Shown piece by piece: positions 28,755-38,033 of a stretch of DNA of 64,000 bases. The translations under genes and the position numbers were made by a program. Each line of letters starts with the position of its first letter. Position 1 is the first letter of the stretch. This stretch comes from Anabaena sp. UHCC 0187 (GTDB lineage: Bacteria > Cyanobacteriota > Cyanobacteriia > Cyanobacteriales > Nostocaceae), in the NCBI RefSeq assembly GCF_009712035.1, contig NZ_VILB01000005.1, positions 124,001 through 188,000 of the forward strand. The letters are read 5' to 3'. Under the pieces are notes generated by a model. It saw only the letters and a program-made list of their open reading frames with translations, was not told where the DNA came from and did not search any database.

Positions 28755-29489
28755 ATGTACCAAACAGATCCACCTCTTCCCGCTAAAGACACCCTACCGA
28801 CAATGTATGATCTTCCTAGCGAATACCCGGAGGATGCTGGTTTGCCAGATGAATTTCACATTTTTCAACCACGATTATTGAGAGATACTTTTTTACCTCC
28901 TAATTATCCTTTAGATGAGGTATTAGTTGCCACGGATTTAAACCTTTATTATGATGTTCACCATCCACTATGGTATAAACGTCCAGATTGGTTTGCTGTG
29001 GTGGGGGGTTCTCGTTTTTATGAACAGCGTGATTTACGTTTAAGTTATGTGATGTGGCAAGAAGGTATTGCTCCTTTTGTCATGGTAGAATTATTATCTC
29101 CTGGCACAGAAAAAGAAGATTTAGGACAAACTTTAAGGGAGATTAATCAGCCACCAACTAAGTGGGAAGTTTATGAAAGAATTATCAGAGTTCCCTATTA
29201 TGTTGTGTTTGACCGTTACACAGATAAATTACAATGTTTTCAATTAGTCGCCAATAGCTATCAAGAAATAGATGTTAGTGACCGGAAAATCTGGATGCCA
29301 GGAATACAGTTAGGTTTAGGACTTTGGCAAGGAAGTTATGAAGGCATTGAACGTTTATGGTTACGTTGGTATGATAATGCCGGAAACTGGATTTCTACCC
29401 CTTTAGAACAACTAGAACAGGAGAAATTAAGAGCTAATAAATTAGCAGCAAAATTACAAGAATTGGGAATTAATCCTGATGATTTGTAA
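28755..29489 (+). CDS. Uma2-family (DUF820) putative endonuclease
   Basis: A 244-residue protein of the Uma2/DUF820 family, a PD-(D/E)XK-like fold that is hugely amplified in cyanobacteria. The ATG at 28755 (MYQTDPPLPAKD, AAGGAT upstream) is preferred to a TTG at 28740. Core motif: YYDVHHPLWYKRPDWFAVVG with the acidic residue of the fold, then APFVMVELLSPGTEKEDLG with the E-L-LSP block, and YYVVFDRYTDKLQCF. A C-terminal coiled-coil (LEQLEQEKLRANKLAAKLQE) is typical of this family. Biological role is unknown. Confidence 0.9.
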   Translation: MYQTDPPLPAKDTLPTMYDLPSEYPEDAGLPDEFHIFQPRLLRDTFLPPNYPLDEVLVATDLNLYYDVHHPLWYKRPDWFAVVGGSRFYEQRDLRLSYVMWQEGIAPFVMVELLSPGTEKEDLGQTLREINQPPTKWEVYERIIRVPYYVVFDRYTDKLQCFQLVANSYQEIDVSDRKIWMPGIQLGLGLWQGSYEGIERLWLRWYDNAGNWISTPLEQLEQEKLRANKLAAKLQELGINPDDL

Positions 29490-29503
29490 ATCATAATTTA
29501 AAC

Positions 29504-29532
29504 GTAGGGGTTTAGCAATGCTAAACCCCTAC
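29504..29532. repeat. Perfect 14-bp-arm palindrome between convergent genes
   Basis: GTAGGGGTTTAGCA and TGCTAAACCCCTAC are perfect inverted repeats separated by one base. It lies between the Uma2 gene and the CSP41-like gene, which converge, and can act as a terminator on either strand, but its sequence is the kind of palindrome scattered through Nostocales genomes. Confidence 0.85.
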
Positions 29533-29544
29533 AAATACTAAAAA

Positions 29545-30477
29545 TTAAACAGCTTGCAAAATTTCATCATCTACAGAAAAATCAACTTCTAATTTATCTG
29601 CACCAGTAGCTAAGTAATCATTTACTAAAGAATCTTGCAAACCAGAAATTAAATCATATTTAGGTTGCCAATTTAATTCTATTTGTGCCTTATTTACAGA
29701 TGCAAAAAAGTGCTGTACGCGCATCGGAAAAGCTTTGCGTTTACCGAAATCAAACTTTTTGGGATCATAATGGACAATTTTCAGATCATCAGCAGATTTA
29801 CCAGCAGCCACAGCACAAGCACGCGCTAAACCGTCAAAAGTGACATAGCGATCGCCAGAAATATTATAAATCTCGCCAATAGCCTTGTCATTACCAATTA
29901 TCTGCGTCATTGCTTGAGCTAAATCCCAGACATGGCCAAGCTGAGTGATGTGCATTCCATTTCCCGGAATACAAATCGGGCGATCGCGCACAATTCTATC
30001 AAAAAACCAACTTTCCAAAGGATTATAATTTTTTGGCCCGTAGATATAAGTAGGCCGAATAGAAGTAAAGGGGATTCCTAACTGTTTGAGGTAAGCTTCC
30101 GTTTCATGTTTACCCTTGTGACGACTCTTAGGATCAACGGTATCACCCTCGATGTGAGGCATTTGGTCAGATTTGAGGTATACACCCGCAGAACTCATAT
30201 AGACAAAGTGTTTCACCCGTCCTTGAAAAATTTCTGCCAGAGGTTGAGTATCCGTGAGTTCCCTGCCATTATTGTCAAAAATGACATCAAAGGTTTCTTG
30301 TGCTAACTTTTCTTTAAGTTGGTTTGAGTCAGTGCGATTGCCGATAATTTGTCCAACCCCTGAAGGTGCGGGATGATTACCACGATTGAACAAAACCACC
30401 TCATGTCCAGCTTTCATCAGTAGTTGAGTCAAGTACACACCAATGAACCGAGTTCCACCAATAATCAGAATCCGCAT
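29545..30477 (-). CDS. NAD-dependent epimerase-like protein, CSP41 type
   Basis: A 310-residue extended SDR protein. Nucleotide-binding loop ILIIGGTRFIGVYLTQLLMK (residues 3-22), then HFVYMSSAGVYLKSD and TSIRPTYIYGPKNYNPLESW. The normal YxxxK is not obvious: the tyrosine (GVY) and a KHETEAYLK stretch replace it, as in the atypical SDR branch that includes chloroplast CSP41b, an RNA-binding protein of photosynthetic cells. Likely an RNA or nucleotide-sugar binding protein rather than a classical epimerase; I favour the CSP41 relationship. Divergent from the polysaccharide genes. Confidence 0.85.
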   Translation of the reverse strand: MRILIIGGTRFIGVYLTQLLMKAGHEVVLFNRGNHPAPSGVGQIIGNRTDSNQLKEKLAQETFDVIFDNNGRELTDTQPLAEIFQGRVKHFVYMSSAGVYLKSDQMPHIEGDTVDPKSRHKGKHETEAYLKQLGIPFTSIRPTYIYGPKNYNPLESWFFDRIVRDRPICIPGNGMHITQLGHVWDLAQAMTQIIGNDKAIGEIYNISGDRYVTFDGLARACAVAAGKSADDLKIVHYDPKKFDFGKRKAFPMRVQHFFASVNKAQIELNWQPKYDLISGLQDSLVNDYLATGADKLEVDFSVDDEILQAV

Positions 30478-30685
30478 AACTTCCTAATTCCTAGATAACC
30501 ACAAGTGGCAAAATTACCCTTATCTTTGAGATTATCAGGTTGCAGTATCATCTTGGAACATCTTTTGGTAGGATTGTATCTTCTATTCAATCTAGGGATT
30601 TTCCTATTTCTGGATAACAATGGGGAAGACTTAATATCACCTCATTAAAATCAGCCTCATTACCTTCCACCCATTCAAGTTAACT

Positions 30686-31828
30686 GTGTCTTTAGAATAT
30701 GCTTTGGTTCATGAGTGGTTAACCCCTCAAGCTACCGGTGGTTCAGAACTCGTAGTTCAGGAAATATTAAATCACATTCAGGCTGATTTGTATGCCCTGA
30801 TTGATTTTGAATCCAGCAATCCCGAAAGTTATTTGTACAAACGGCAAATTGGCACAACGTTTTTACAACAATTTCCCCAAGCGCGTCAAGGAGTCCAAAA
30901 ATATTTACCCTTATTACCCTTGGCCATTGAACAATTGGATTTGCGAGCATATGAAGTCATATTATCTTCATCTCATGCCGTAGCTAAAGGAGTTTTAACC
31001 ACGCCTAATCAATTGCATATCTGTTATTGCCATAGCCCCATGCGTTACGCTTGGGATTTAACCTTTGATTATCTCAACCAAAGCAAACTAGGGCAAGGAG
31101 CAATTGGCTGGATTACACGCTACATCCTGCATAATTTGCGGCAATGGGACGTAATCAGTGCCAACCGGGTAGATTATTTCATTGCCAACTCTCAACACAC
31201 AGCTAGAAGGATTTGGCGTTGCTATCGTCGGGAAGCCACCGTCATCTATCCACCAGTTAACCTGGATGAATGCTCCTTTTCTTCAGAAAAAGAGGATTTT
31301 TACTTGATAGTTTCCCGATTAGTGAGTTATAAACAAGTTTCCTTAATTGTTGAGGCTTTTAATCACCTAAAAAAACCCTTGATAGTGATTGGCACAGGAC
31401 CAGAAATGACCAAGTTGCAGGAAATAGCTCAACCGCATATCCAAATCTTAGGATGGCAACCGGATCATATCGTCAAAAAATATATGGCTCGTGCCAAAGC
31501 CTTTGTTTATGCAGCTTGCGAAGATTTTGGCATTGCCCTAGTTGAAGCCCAAGCTTGTGGAACTCCGGTAATTGCCTATGGTGTAGGTGGTGCATCAGAA
31601 ACAGTGAGAGATATTCGGACTCATCCTGATACAGGAACTGGTATATTATTCAAAATCCAAACAGTAGGAGCTTTAGTAGATGCCGTAGAAAAATTTGCAG
31701 ATCATCAACATTTATACAATTACGAGTATATACAAACACACGCTAATCAATTTTCTCGACAGGTTTTTGCAGAACGTTATCTAGGTTTTATCAATGAATG
31801 TCGTGAAAAAAGAGTTTACCTAAAGTAA
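30686..31828 (+). CDS. GT4-family glycosyltransferase
   Basis: A 380-residue glycosyltransferase of family 4 (GT-B fold). The start is a GTG giving MSLEYALVHEWLTPQATGGS, with the acceptor loop TGGSELVVQEI. HSPMRYAWDLTFDYL and VSRLVSYKQVSLIVEAF are recognisable, and the donor-binding EX7E motif is in ACEDFGIALVEAQACGTPVI. It likely adds a sugar during exo- or lipopolysaccharide assembly. It is followed at 110 bases by the initiating sugar transferase and then by gmd and fcl, all on the plus strand, which supports a surface glycan role. Confidence 0.92.
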   Translation: MSLEYALVHEWLTPQATGGSELVVQEILNHIQADLYALIDFESSNPESYLYKRQIGTTFLQQFPQARQGVQKYLPLLPLAIEQLDLRAYEVILSSSHAVAKGVLTTPNQLHICYCHSPMRYAWDLTFDYLNQSKLGQGAIGWITRYILHNLRQWDVISANRVDYFIANSQHTARRIWRCYRREATVIYPPVNLDECSFSSEKEDFYLIVSRLVSYKQVSLIVEAFNHLKKPLIVIGTGPEMTKLQEIAQPHIQILGWQPDHIVKKYMARAKAFVYAACEDFGIALVEAQACGTPVIAYGVGGASETVRDIRTHPDTGTGILFKIQTVGALVDAVEKFADHQHLYNYEYIQTHANQFSRQVFAERYLGFINECREKRVYLK

Positions 31829-31938
31829 ACATCAGCCTTTTTGTATTTATTATTGAGAAAGACAGCGAATTTTCTCTTAAAATTACTGCCTTTTAGCTTT
31901 AAGATCGGGACTATGTGTGGTGTGGATTATAAAGGAGT

Positions 31939-32700
31939 ATGATGACTGCCCAGAGTTCACTCCTCTCCGGCAAGCGATACCCGCGGAAGGATAACAGTAC
32001 ATCTATGGCTGTTTTATCAAAACGTGGTCAAAAAGTTAAACAGCCAAAGGTGAAATCCAGAAGTTTATCTTTTCAGGGTTTATACGGAGAGTTTTTTAAA
32101 CGACTGTTTGATATAGTTTTTTCACTGTCGGTCTTGATTTTGTTTTCTCCCATCTACATAATATTGGCCTTATTGATAGCCATAAGCTCCAAAGGACCGG
32201 TTTTTTATGTTCAAGAACGGGTAGGTAAAAACTATCGCAGCTTTAATTGTATTAAGTTTCGCACTATGGTAAACAATGCCGATGAGATTCTTTTAGAAAT
32301 CATGGCCACGTCACCCAACCTGCGAGAAGAATTTGAAAGCAATTTTAAGCTAAAAACAGACCCTCGAATCACTAAAATTGGTCATTTTTTGCGAATTACC
32401 AGCTTAGATGAGTTTCCCCAATTTTGGAATGTTCTCAAAGGGGATATGAGTGTAGTTGGGCCACGTCCCTTAGTCGCGGAAGAATTACCAAAATATGGTG
32501 AATATATCCATCATGTTTTAACAATCCGTCCCGGAATTACTGGTTTGTGGCAAGTATCTGGACGTAATGATATTCCTTATCCCAAGCGGGTACAAATAGA
32601 CCTCCACTATGTCAATTTTCGGAATTTTTGGCTAGATTTGTGGATTATCCTCAAAACAGTTAATGTTGTCATTATGCCCAAAAACAAAGGAGCTTACTAA
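31939..32700 (+). CDS. Initiating sugar-phosphate transferase (WcaJ/polyprenol-P type)
   Basis: A 253-residue bacterial sugar transferase that moves a sugar phosphate from a nucleotide sugar to undecaprenyl phosphate, the first step of a glycan repeat. One membrane segment ([20 protein letters not shown], about 55-78) precedes the conserved cytosolic domain: [60 protein letters not shown] and [18 protein letters not shown]. It lacks the long N-terminal membrane part of full WbaP/WcaJ enzymes, so it is the short form. A basic low-complexity leader precedes the helix. AAAGGAG lies just before a pair of ATG codons. Confidence 0.94.
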   Translation: MMTAQSSLLSGKRYPRKDNSTSMAVLSKRGQKVKQPKVKSRSLSFQGLYGEFFKRLFDIVFSLSVLILFSPIYIILALLIAISSKGPVFYVQERVGKNYRSFNCIKFRTMVNNADEILLEIMATSPNLREEFESNFKLKTDPRITKIGHFLRITSLDEFPQFWNVLKGDMSVVGPRPLVAEELPKYGEYIHHVLTIRPGITGLWQVSGRNDIPYPKRVQIDLHYVNFRNFWLDLWIILKTVNVVIMPKNKGAY

Positions 32701-32723
32701 CTAAGTACGCAAATTCCCTGTTG

Positions 32724-32743
32724 TGGGGCAATATTATGCCCCA
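32724..32743 (+). terminator. Hairpin after the sugar transferase gene
   Basis: TGGGGCA pairs with TGCCCCA over a six-base loop, 23 bases after the stop; the T run is interrupted (AAAACTATTTTT), so strength is uncertain. Confidence 0.6.
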
Positions 32744-33032
32744 AAAACTATTTTTGATACTACAGATAAAGTTTTAGTAAAGATTATAATTGATACATTT
32801 AAGCTTTAGCAAAGTTATATACAAGTAATATACATAGATTTAGGGATATTGGCTAAATCAAACTCATAATTATTTGTTAAACTATTTTTGATGAAGTATA
32901 TTTGGTTACAGCTATTTTTTAATAGCAACCCCTGCATATAGCTTGACAATTGGTTAGTGCTTGCACTTAACTGCTAATTTAGATCAGATCATTTTTAATT
33001 ATTCAATCAAAAACTACGAGGCATAATCAAGC
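32744..33032. other. AT-rich intergenic region before gmd
   Basis: No reading frame of note. The segment is strongly AT-rich with several ATAT runs and probably holds the gmd promoter; no clear operator was seen. Confidence 0.5.
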
Positions 33033-34118
33033 ATGACACAACTAAAACGGGCTTTGATTACTGGGATCACTGGTCAAGATGGCTCTTATTTAACTGAGCT
33101 TTTGTTAGAACAAGGTTATGAAGTTCATGGGATTATTCGCCGCACTTCTACCTTTAACACAGACCGCATTGATCATATGTACGAAGACCCCCATAAACAG
33201 GGTGTGCGGCTGTTTCTCCACTATGGGGACTTGACAGACGGGACAACACTGCGGCGGATCATAGAAGAAGTTAAACCTACAGAAATTTATAATTTGGGCG
33301 CTCAATCTCACGTTAGGGTGAGTTTTGACTCACCTGAATATACAGTAGATGCCGTCGGCATGGGTACATTACGCTTGTTAGAAGCTGTCCGCGACTATCA
33401 ACACCGCACAGGGATTGAAGTCCGTTTCTATCAAGCCGGTTCTTCGGAAATGTATGGCTTAGTACAAGCAGTCCCCCAAAGTGAAACTACGCCCTTTTAT
33501 CCCCGCAGTCCCTACGCTTGCGCTAAATTGTACGCCCACTGGCAAACAGTGAATTACCGTGAATCTTACAATTTATTTGCTTGTAACGGCATTCTTTTTA
33601 ACCACGAATCTCCGAGAAGAGGTGAAACCTTTGTTACCCGCAAAATAACTAGAGCCGTAGCCCGCATTGTCGCTGGTAAACAAAAAAATATTTACATGGG
33701 GAATTTGGACTCCCAGAGAGATTGGGGCTATGCCAAAGACTACGTAAAAGCCATGTGGTTAATGTTGCAGCAAGAACAACCAGATGATTATGTAGTAGCT
33801 ACTGGTGAAACCCATTCAGTGAAAGAGTTTCTGGACTTAGCATTTAGTTATGTCAATCTCGATTGGCAAAAATACGTAGAATTCGATGAACGTTATTTGC
33901 GCCCATCTGAAGTAGATTTATTAATTGGTGATCCGACTAAAGCCCAGCAAAAATTAGGCTGGAAACCATCGGTAACATTTAAAGAATTGGTTTCTCTCAT
34001 GGTGGAAGCTGATTTACAAGCTGTGGGTTGTACTTCCCCCAACGGTAATGGTAATGGTTCAAAACATCCGCGAGATATTGCTACTACCCGTCAAGATTTG
34101 GGATCTATGCACTTTTAA
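33033..34118 (+). CDS. gmd: GDP-mannose 4,6-dehydratase
   Basis: Converts GDP-D-mannose to GDP-4-keto-6-deoxymannose, the first step of GDP-L-fucose synthesis. 361 residues. NADP-binding loop [20 protein letters not shown] (8-27), signature [35 protein letters not shown], the serine and YxxxK set in GSSEMYG and [13 protein letters not shown], and [19 protein letters not shown]. All family positions are present. A short Gly/Asn-rich run near the C-terminus ([14 protein letters not shown]) is unusual but harmless. Ends 24 bases before fcl, its pathway partner. Confidence 0.97.
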   Translation: MTQLKRALITGITGQDGSYLTELLLEQGYEVHGIIRRTSTFNTDRIDHMYEDPHKQGVRLFLHYGDLTDGTTLRRIIEEVKPTEIYNLGAQSHVRVSFDSPEYTVDAVGMGTLRLLEAVRDYQHRTGIEVRFYQAGSSEMYGLVQAVPQSETTPFYPRSPYACAKLYAHWQTVNYRESYNLFACNGILFNHESPRRGETFVTRKITRAVARIVAGKQKNIYMGNLDSQRDWGYAKDYVKAMWLMLQQEQPDDYVVATGETHSVKEFLDLAFSYVNLDWQKYVEFDERYLRPSEVDLLIGDPTKAQQKLGWKPSVTFKELVSLMVEADLQAVGCTSPNGNGNGSKHPRDIATTRQDLGSMHF

Positions 34119-34142
34119 TTCAAATCAAGGATAACAAACAAT

Positions 34143-35087
34143 ATGAATGCCTTAGAATTAGAAAATAAACGGATTCTTGTCACTGGTGGGGCAGGTTTTC
34201 TCGGTCGTCAGGTAATAGATCAACTGTGTCAAAATGGCGCAAATCGTGAGAAAATTACCGTGACTAGATCGCATGATTGTGATCTGCGGGTTTGGGAAAA
34301 TTGCCAACGAGCAGCAGATCAACAGGATATTATCATTCACCTAGCCGCCCATGTTGGTGGTATTGGTCTGAACCGAGAAAAACCCGGCGAGTTATTTTAC
34401 GATAACTTAATGATGGGGACTCAACTCATCCATGCTGCTTATCAACAGGGCATAGAAAAGTTTGTTTGTGTAGGGACTATCTGCGCCTATCCTAAGTTTA
34501 CCCCTGTCCCATTTAAAGAAGATGATATCTGGAATGGTTATCCAGAAGAAACTAATGCCCCCTATGGAGTAGCGAAAAAAGCCCTCTTAGTCCAACTGCA
34601 ATCTTATCGTCAGCAGTATGGTTTTAATGGCATTTACCTTTTACCAGTGAACTTGTACGGACCAGAAGACAACTTCAATCCCAGCAGTTCTCATGTAATT
34701 CCGGCTTTAATTCGCAAAGTCCAAGAAGCCCAAACCAGAGGAGAAAAACAACTTCCTGTGTGGGGTGATGGTTCTCCTACCCGTGAATTTTTGTATTCTA
34801 CAGACGCAGCACGGGGAATAGTGATGGGAACTCAGTTTTATAATGATGCTGAACCCGTAAATTTAGGAACTGGTTACGAAATATCTATCAAAGATTTAAT
34901 TACCTTAATCTGCGAATTGATGGAGTATGAGGGTGAACTGGTGTGGGAGACTGACAAACCCAATGGCCAACCTCGACGTTGTTTGGATACCGAAAGGGCA
35001 AAACAGGCTTTTGGTTTTACCGCTCAGGTAGAATTTAGAGAAGGGTTAAAGAACACCATTGATTGGTGGCGGAAAAACGCTGCATAG
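34143..35087 (+). CDS. fcl: GDP-L-fucose synthase
   Basis: Bifunctional epimerase-reductase that turns GDP-4-keto-6-deoxymannose into GDP-L-fucose. 314 residues of SDR fold: [16 protein letters not shown] (14-29), [20 protein letters not shown], the cysteine/serine region CVGTICAYP, and YxxxK in [12 protein letters not shown] (Tyr and Lys of the catalytic set), plus [20 protein letters not shown]. It directly follows gmd with a 24-base gap, so the two make a fucose-donor operon. It ends just before a four-hairpin repeat. Confidence 0.97.
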   Translation: MNALELENKRILVTGGAGFLGRQVIDQLCQNGANREKITVTRSHDCDLRVWENCQRAADQQDIIIHLAAHVGGIGLNREKPGELFYDNLMMGTQLIHAAYQQGIEKFVCVGTICAYPKFTPVPFKEDDIWNGYPEETNAPYGVAKKALLVQLQSYRQQYGFNGIYLLPVNLYGPEDNFNPSSSHVIPALIRKVQEAQTRGEKQLPVWGDGSPTREFLYSTDAARGIVMGTQFYNDAEPVNLGTGYEISIKDLITLICELMEYEGELVWETDKPNGQPRRCLDTERAKQAFGFTAQVEFREGLKNTIDWWRKNAA

Positions 35088-35095
35088 ACCATCTC

Positions 35096-35195
35096 GTTCC
35101 CAGTCTCTGACTGGGAATGCTTTATAGAGTCTCTGACTCTAATATACACAGAAGGCAGAGCCTTCTGAATTAATTCCCATACAGAGTATGGGAAC
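35096..35195. repeat. Four-hairpin palindromic element
   Basis: Four perfect hairpins in a row, each with a three-base loop: 35097-35117 (9-bp stem, loop TCT), 35126-35140 (6 bp, TCT), 35151-35165 (6 bp, AGA) and 35174-35194 (9 bp, AGA). The outermost bases GTTCCCA and TGGGAAC are themselves inverted, so the element is symmetrical as a whole. It fills the gap between fcl and the cyclo-ligase gene and may end transcription of the fucose operon. Confidence 0.8.
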
Positions 35196-35230
35196 AAGGG
35201 AATTGTAAATCTAAAATCTAAAATCCAAAA

Positions 35231-35782
35231 TTGTCTCAGCTAAATAAAAAAGAACTGCGGCGGACTCTACTTCAAAAACGCCAGTCAATGACATTATTAG
35301 AATGGAGAGAAAAGAGCGATCGCCTCACTACCAATATCCAAAACTCAGTTATATTTAATCAAGCAAATACAATTCTCGCTTTTTTCAGCTTTCGTCAAGA
35401 ACCTGATATTAGCTCGCTGTATACCAACACTAACAAACGTTGGGGTTTTCCCCGTTGTGTTGATAAGTCTTTAGTTTGGCATTCTTGGCAACCTAACGAC
35501 ACAATTAATATCGGCGCTTATGGGATTACTGAACCTCACCACGAAGCACCAATAATAGAGATTGAAGCAGTAGATTTAATTCTTGTCCCCTGTGTGGGTT
35601 GTGATGTCCAAGGATACCGCTTGGGTTATGGTGGGGGATATTATGACCGTTTATTAAATTCCCCCGGTTGGAAGGCAAAAGCGACTATAGGAGTGGTTTT
35701 TGATTTTGCTTATTTATCTCAATTACCTGTTGATAGTTGGGATAAACCTTTAGAAAGGGTGATTACAGAAAATGGAGATTAA
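35231..35782 (+). CDS. 5-formyltetrahydrofolate cyclo-ligase
   Basis: Recovers 5-formyl-THF to 5,10-methenyl-THF using ATP. 183 residues. The TTG start (MSQLNKKELRRTLLQKRQSM) is the best available; no ATG precedes the conserved region. The basic KELRRTLLQKR start binds ATP phosphates, ILAFFSFRQEPDISSL and DLILVPCVGCDVQGYRLGYGGGYYDRLL contain the Mg-ATP and substrate signature (R-LGYGGGYYDR). Enzyme family is clear. It stands alone after the four-hairpin element. Confidence 0.92.
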   Translation: MSQLNKKELRRTLLQKRQSMTLLEWREKSDRLTTNIQNSVIFNQANTILAFFSFRQEPDISSLYTNTNKRWGFPRCVDKSLVWHSWQPNDTINIGAYGITEPHHEAPIIEIEAVDLILVPCVGCDVQGYRLGYGGGYYDRLLNSPGWKAKATIGVVFDFAYLSQLPVDSWDKPLERVITENGD

Positions 35783-35803
35783 TTATTAAATAATTTAAAG
35801 ATG

Positions 35804-35837
<34 letters not shown>

Positions 35838-35955
35838 TGAGGGTTTGAGAGATATTTTGCATAAGTCTTAATTTTATTAAATCGGAAATTTTTGATAAGA
35901 TCAAAATATCATCTTGTTGGCGGTTTGAATTTACAATTATATTCAATTTATAAAT

Positions 35956-37317
35956 ATGCGTATTGAAGAATTACATTTACAAAACTTTCGAGGTTTTCGA
36001 GAACTTAAATTAACGCTTCCCTCTGATTTGGCTGTGTTTATTGGATCTAATGGTTCAGGGAAATCATCTATTTTAGATAGTATTGCTATACTTTTATATG
36101 AATATGTACAATTGTACCCAAGTGATGGATTATATCTCCAAGAAGATGATATTAACATAAGTTCTAATAAAGTTTTTATATCTATTGATGTTAAAATTGA
36201 CTCCCAGAATAAGCTTTACTGGGAAGTTGGTAAAAATCGAGATAAAACTCAATTTGAAACAAACAAGAAAGAAATAGATAATTATGCTTTTGAAGTCACT
36301 TTAAGACTAAATAATAATGATGACGATGAAATCAAATTTTTGATTGATAATCCTATTATCCAAACGGATGATAATAATAATTTTCTTTTGCCAATTATAG
36401 TTTATTATCAAACAAACCGAATATTTATAAAATCTTCAGCCATAGAAGATATGAGTGAAGAAGAAAGAGACAACGGAAGTCGGCTTTTTGGTTATCAAAC
36501 AGCTTTTTCAGGAAAGATAAATGATTTTAGAGATTTTTTATATTGGTTCAAAGAACAAGAAGAATATGAAAACGAAGTTAGATTAAGAGAAGATAATAAC
36601 TTTAGAAACCCTAATTTACAAATTGTCAGAAAAGCATTAGAAGAATTTTTAGAAGGCTTTCCCAATACTGAATTTTCCGATTTACATATAGTAAGAGTCA
36701 GTTCTAATAAAGAATCTGGTATTCGTCAGTTAATTAAACCTTCATTAGTTATCAAAAAAAATGGTAAAAACTTTAAACTAGATCAGCTTTCTGACGGTGA
36801 AAAAACTTTACTTATGTTAGTCGTTGACATTGCACGACGGTTAGCAATTTTAAATCCTAATATTACTAATCCGTCAGAACTGCTAGAAAAAGGAACAGGA
36901 ATAATATTAATTGATGAAATAGATTTACATTTACATCCTCAGTGGCAAAGAATTGTAATTCCTAGTTTTAGAAAAACATTTCCCAACTGTCAATTTATTG
37001 TTACTACTCATTCTCCTCAAGTTTTGAGTGGAGTCAACCGAGAAAACGTATTTATTTTAGAAGATTCAGAAATTGTAGAATTAACACCCCATACTTTTGG
37101 GAGAGACAGTAACTCAATTCTTTCTGAAGTCATGGGTGTAGAAAAAAGACCTGTGAAAATGCAAGAAAGAATAGATAGTTGCTTTGAATTAATAGATGAT
37201 GGTAAATTAGAAGAAGCCAAAATAAAACTCAAAGAATTATCTGAATTATTGGGGAATAATGATCCAGATATGCTTCAAGCTTATACACTTATTGATTTTT
37301 TAAACAGGGTAGAATGA
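35956..37317 (+). CDS. AAA/ABC-type ATPase of a Septu-like defence pair (PtuA-like)
   Basis: A 453-residue SMC/RecF-type ATPase. MRIEELHLQNFRGFRELKLT leads into Walker A GSNGSGKSS (30-38), the signature LSDGEKTLLMLVVDIARRL (about 277), Walker B with GIILIDEIDLHLHPQWQ (about 320) and the H-loop VTTHSPQVLSGV. The long middle part is lineage-specific and Asn/Asp-rich. The stop overlaps the ATG of an HNH-type gene (ATGA), a coupling expected for Septu (PtuA-PtuB) or retron-associated ATPase/HNH pairs. Anti-phage defence is inferred from this arrangement. No reverse transcriptase or ncRNA is near, so it would be the non-retron form. Low GC relative to neighbours fits transfer. Confidence 0.85.
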   Translation: MRIEELHLQNFRGFRELKLTLPSDLAVFIGSNGSGKSSILDSIAILLYEYVQLYPSDGLYLQEDDINISSNKVFISIDVKIDSQNKLYWEVGKNRDKTQFETNKKEIDNYAFEVTLRLNNNDDDEIKFLIDNPIIQTDDNNNFLLPIIVYYQTNRIFIKSSAIEDMSEEERDNGSRLFGYQTAFSGKINDFRDFLYWFKEQEEYENEVRLREDNNFRNPNLQIVRKALEEFLEGFPNTEFSDLHIVRVSSNKESGIRQLIKPSLVIKKNGKNFKLDQLSDGEKTLLMLVVDIARRLAILNPNITNPSELLEKGTGIILIDEIDLHLHPQWQRIVIPSFRKTFPNCQFIVTTHSPQVLSGVNRENVFILEDSEIVELTPHTFGRDSNSILSEVMGVEKRPVKMQERIDSCFELIDDGKLEEAKIKLKELSELLGNNDPDMLQAYTLIDFLNRVE

Positions 37318-37952
37318 AACGCATTATCAAAGGAATAGAACCTGATTGTCTTTTGAAATATCGAAAAATAAAAGATACAAATTATGACGGATATCATCCA
37401 AAAGAACCTTAAAAAAAAGCATTGCTGACTGAACAAGGTTATATTTGTTGCTATTGTATGCGACGAATATCTGAAGAGAATATGGAAATTGAGCATTGGG
37501 AACCACAAAGTAAATATCCAGAATTACAAATAAATTATAAAAATCTCCTTGCTTCTTGTTCAGGTAATCGTGGTAGTAAAAAGAATAATCAGCATTGTAA
37601 TCCCAAAAAAGGTGATGCAGAAATTACTATTAATCCAGCCGATTTTAGTAAAAATTGTGAAAATCAGATCAGATATAGTTCTACTGGAAAAATTTTTTCT
37701 GATGATGAAAATATCAATACTGATCTAAATGAAATTTTAAATCTTAACTATCAAACTCTTATAGATAATCGTAAAATAGCTTTACATACAGTAATTACAG
37801 TATTAAATCGAAAATTTCCTAATAAAACTTGGTCAAAAGAATCTCTAAAAAAGACGCTAGAAGAACTGAGTAGCAAAGATGCAGAAGGCAAATATAGTCC
37901 ATATTGCCAATATATTTTTTGGTATTTAAACAAAAGATTAAATAACCCTTAA
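37314..37952 (+). pseudogene. HNH endonuclease partner (PtuB-like) with in-frame stop
   Basis: The ATG at 37314 overlaps the ATPase stop and reads MKRIIKGIEPDCLLKYRKIK through YDGYHPKEP, then a TAA at 37410-37412, after which the same frame runs on as KKALLTEQGYICCYCMRRIS to 37952. Both parts belong to one protein of the TIGR02646-type HNH family: CCYC and the later CNPKKG are the metal-binding and EIEHWEPQS-type HNH positions (MEIEHWEPQSKYP). So the gene is interrupted by one nonsense codon near residue 33. A TTG at 37422 could restart translation of the catalytic part. It may be a recent loss of function, a sequencing error in the A8 tract, or a real internal start. Confidence 0.78.
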
Positions 37953-38033
37953 ACCGTGTAATCAGGTACTCTAACCTCATTATCAAATCTGATATCTTCT
38001 GTAAAAATCATGTAGAAGTTATCAGGTGGAGTC

